Position numbers and translations under genes: made by a program. A stretch of DNA of 64,000 nucleotides, taken from Corynebacterium heidelbergense (GTDB lineage: Bacteria; Actinomycetota; Actinomycetes; Mycobacteriales; Mycobacteriaceae). The DNA is taken from the NCBI RefSeq assembly GCF_028609845.1, contig NZ_CP063191.1, positions 806,001-870,000 of the forward strand, read 5' to 3'. Below the pieces are notes generated by a model. That model was not told where the DNA came from. It worked only from the letters and a program-made list of their open reading frames with translations, and made no database searches. Shown here piece by piece: positions 63,021 through 64,000 of this stretch (positions are counted from its first letter, which is position 1; every line of letters begins with the position of its first letter).

Positions 63021-64000
63021 CTACTGTCCGGAGATCTCTGTCACTTTTCGAGCCACAGACCCATCCTCGATCAACGCCTGGGCGCGGCGAACATTCCCGG
63101 CGAGGGTTCGCGTCAGCCCCGCCTCCTCCCAACCGGCTACCGCGGACAGTGCTGCGGCTGCGTTGAGCACAACGGCATCCTTCACCGCTCCCTGTAACTC
63201 TCCACCGAAAAGCTGCCGTGCGACCTGCGCGTTGTAGTTTGCGTCCCCACCCAATAGGCTCCCGGCATCGTGGTAATCGAGGCCCACCTCGCGCGGATTG
63301 ATGATCGCCTCTCCCGTCCGTCCAGACGCATCGACCGTGACCACCTCCGTGGGAGCGCACACGCTGATTTCGTCCATTCCGTCCATGCCTCGAACCACGA
63401 GGACCCGGCTGCCCTGGTGTGCGAAGGCCCCGCCGATGATCGGCATCATGTCTCGGAATGCGCAGCCAATCAGGCCGAAACCGGGTTTCGCAGGATTGGT
63501 AAGGGGACCAAGCAGGTTGAAGACGGTGGGCACGCCTAGTTGGCTACGAACCCCCGCAGCGTGGCGCATGGCCGGGTGAAAATTCTTCGCAAAAAGGAAG
63601 GCGAAATTAGTGCACCTTGCGTCCTCGGCCACCTGCTCCGGCGAGCGCTGTATATCCGCGCCCAGCGCTTCCAGCATGTCAGCACCCCCACAGGCGGAGG
63701 AGGCCTTCCGGTTACCGTGTTTGATCACGCACACGTCCGCCGCCGCAACGACGAAGGAGGCCATCGTGGAGATGTTCACCGTGTTGTGCCCGTCGCCGCC
63801 GGTGCCCACGATGTCCACCGTGTCCCCCAGATCGTCGAGGCTCACGGCGGTGGCATAGTTATGCATTGTCTGTGCTGCGGACGCCAATTCCGCAGCGCTT
63901 ATCCCCTTAACGCGCAGGCCGAAAGCGAAGGCCGCGATGAGGGCATCGGCGGCGCGACCCTCCATGATTTCGCGCATGGCCCAGTTGACCTGGGACTCAC
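63021..64000 (-). CDS. trpD: Anthranilate phosphoribosyltransferase, 5' end missing
   Basis: Second dedicated step of tryptophan synthesis: joins anthranilate and phosphoribosyl diphosphate. At least 326 codons are present. The frame runs past the right edge without a stop (ESQVNWAMREIMEGRA), matching the region near residue 20 of TrpD, so the start lies just outside. VGTGGDGHNTVNIST is the diphosphate-binding motif, and KHGNRKASSACGGADMLEALG and NLLGPLTNPA are further signatures. No other trp gene is in the window; nothing abnormal is seen. Confidence 0.94.
   Translation of the reverse strand, partial: ESQVNWAMREIMEGRAADALIAAFAFGLRVKGISAAELASAAQTMHNYATAVSLDDLGDTVDIVGTGGDGHNTVNISTMASFVVAAADVCVIKHGNRKASSACGGADMLEALGADIQRSPEQVAEDARCTNFAFLFAKNFHPAMRHAAGVRSQLGVPTVFNLLGPLTNPAKPGFGLIGCAFRDMMPIIGGAFAHQGSRVLVVRGMDGMDEISVCAPTEVVTVDASGRTGEAIINPREVGLDYHDAGSLLGGDANYNAQVARQLFGGELQGAVKDAVVLNAAAALSAVAGWEEAGLTRTLAGNVRRAQALIEDGSVARKVTEISGQ

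Overview
This high-GC window most likely comes from the genus Corynebacterium (Mycobacteriales). The content and order are typical of that group: asnB (ltsA) next to ctaC-ctaF, an E2 subunit gene aceF beside lipB-lipA, glnA with glnE and a second glutamine synthetase gene, a fused RNase H/acid phosphatase, an AcpM-like acyl carrier protein and a SigK/RskA pair. Identification rests on reading the sequence only; no database search was run.

Region 1 (1-10.6 kb) is metal homeostasis. A copper ATPase gene (copA) and its CsoR regulator lie behind a perfect inverted repeat. A Zur/Fur-like palindrome then introduces a seven-gene, largely start-stop-overlapping operon: a FecBCD-type ABC importer, a DUF364 putative heavy-metal chelation protein, an MFS transporter, a PduX-like GHMP kinase and a cysteine-synthase-fold PLP enzyme. 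Together they look like a small-molecule metallophore make/export/import system that I do not recognise as described. It is the main finding.

Region 2 (10.6-19.1 kb) holds tRNA-Asn and a CAT-anticodon tRNA, an XRE regulator divergent from a lipoprotein and a J-like membrane protein, sigK-rskA with a divergent secreted-protein gene that carries a SigK-type promoter, a serine hydrolase, an extended acyl carrier protein and an alpha/beta hydrolase.

Region 3 (19.1-31.8 kb) holds aceE, a DUF3052 gene, tRNA-Val with an abutting WYL/DinB cassette, SURF1, a HAD phosphatase, NIF3, a zinc-ribbon coiled-coil protein, RNase H/CobC, the RNase P RNA and an RNB nuclease.

Region 4 (31.8-43 kb) is nitrogen metabolism with neighbours: panB, glnA2, glnE (the adenylyltransferase acting on GlnA), a haem-oxygenase-like gene behind a DtxR-like box, a DUF418 membrane protein, a GT-C type glycosyltransferase and glnA.

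Region 5 (43-64 kb) holds RDD, TDT, MFS and LysE membrane proteins, then the lipoylation and E2 cluster lipA-lipB-aceF (serving with aceE the pyruvate dehydrogenase complex), pepA, ilvE, a divergent cobT-like gene, a DUF3043 membrane protein, an A-type Fe-S carrier, asnB, cytochrome oxidase subunits ctaC-ctaF, a PRC/DUF2382 stress-type protein and the 3' part of trpD, which runs off the right edge.
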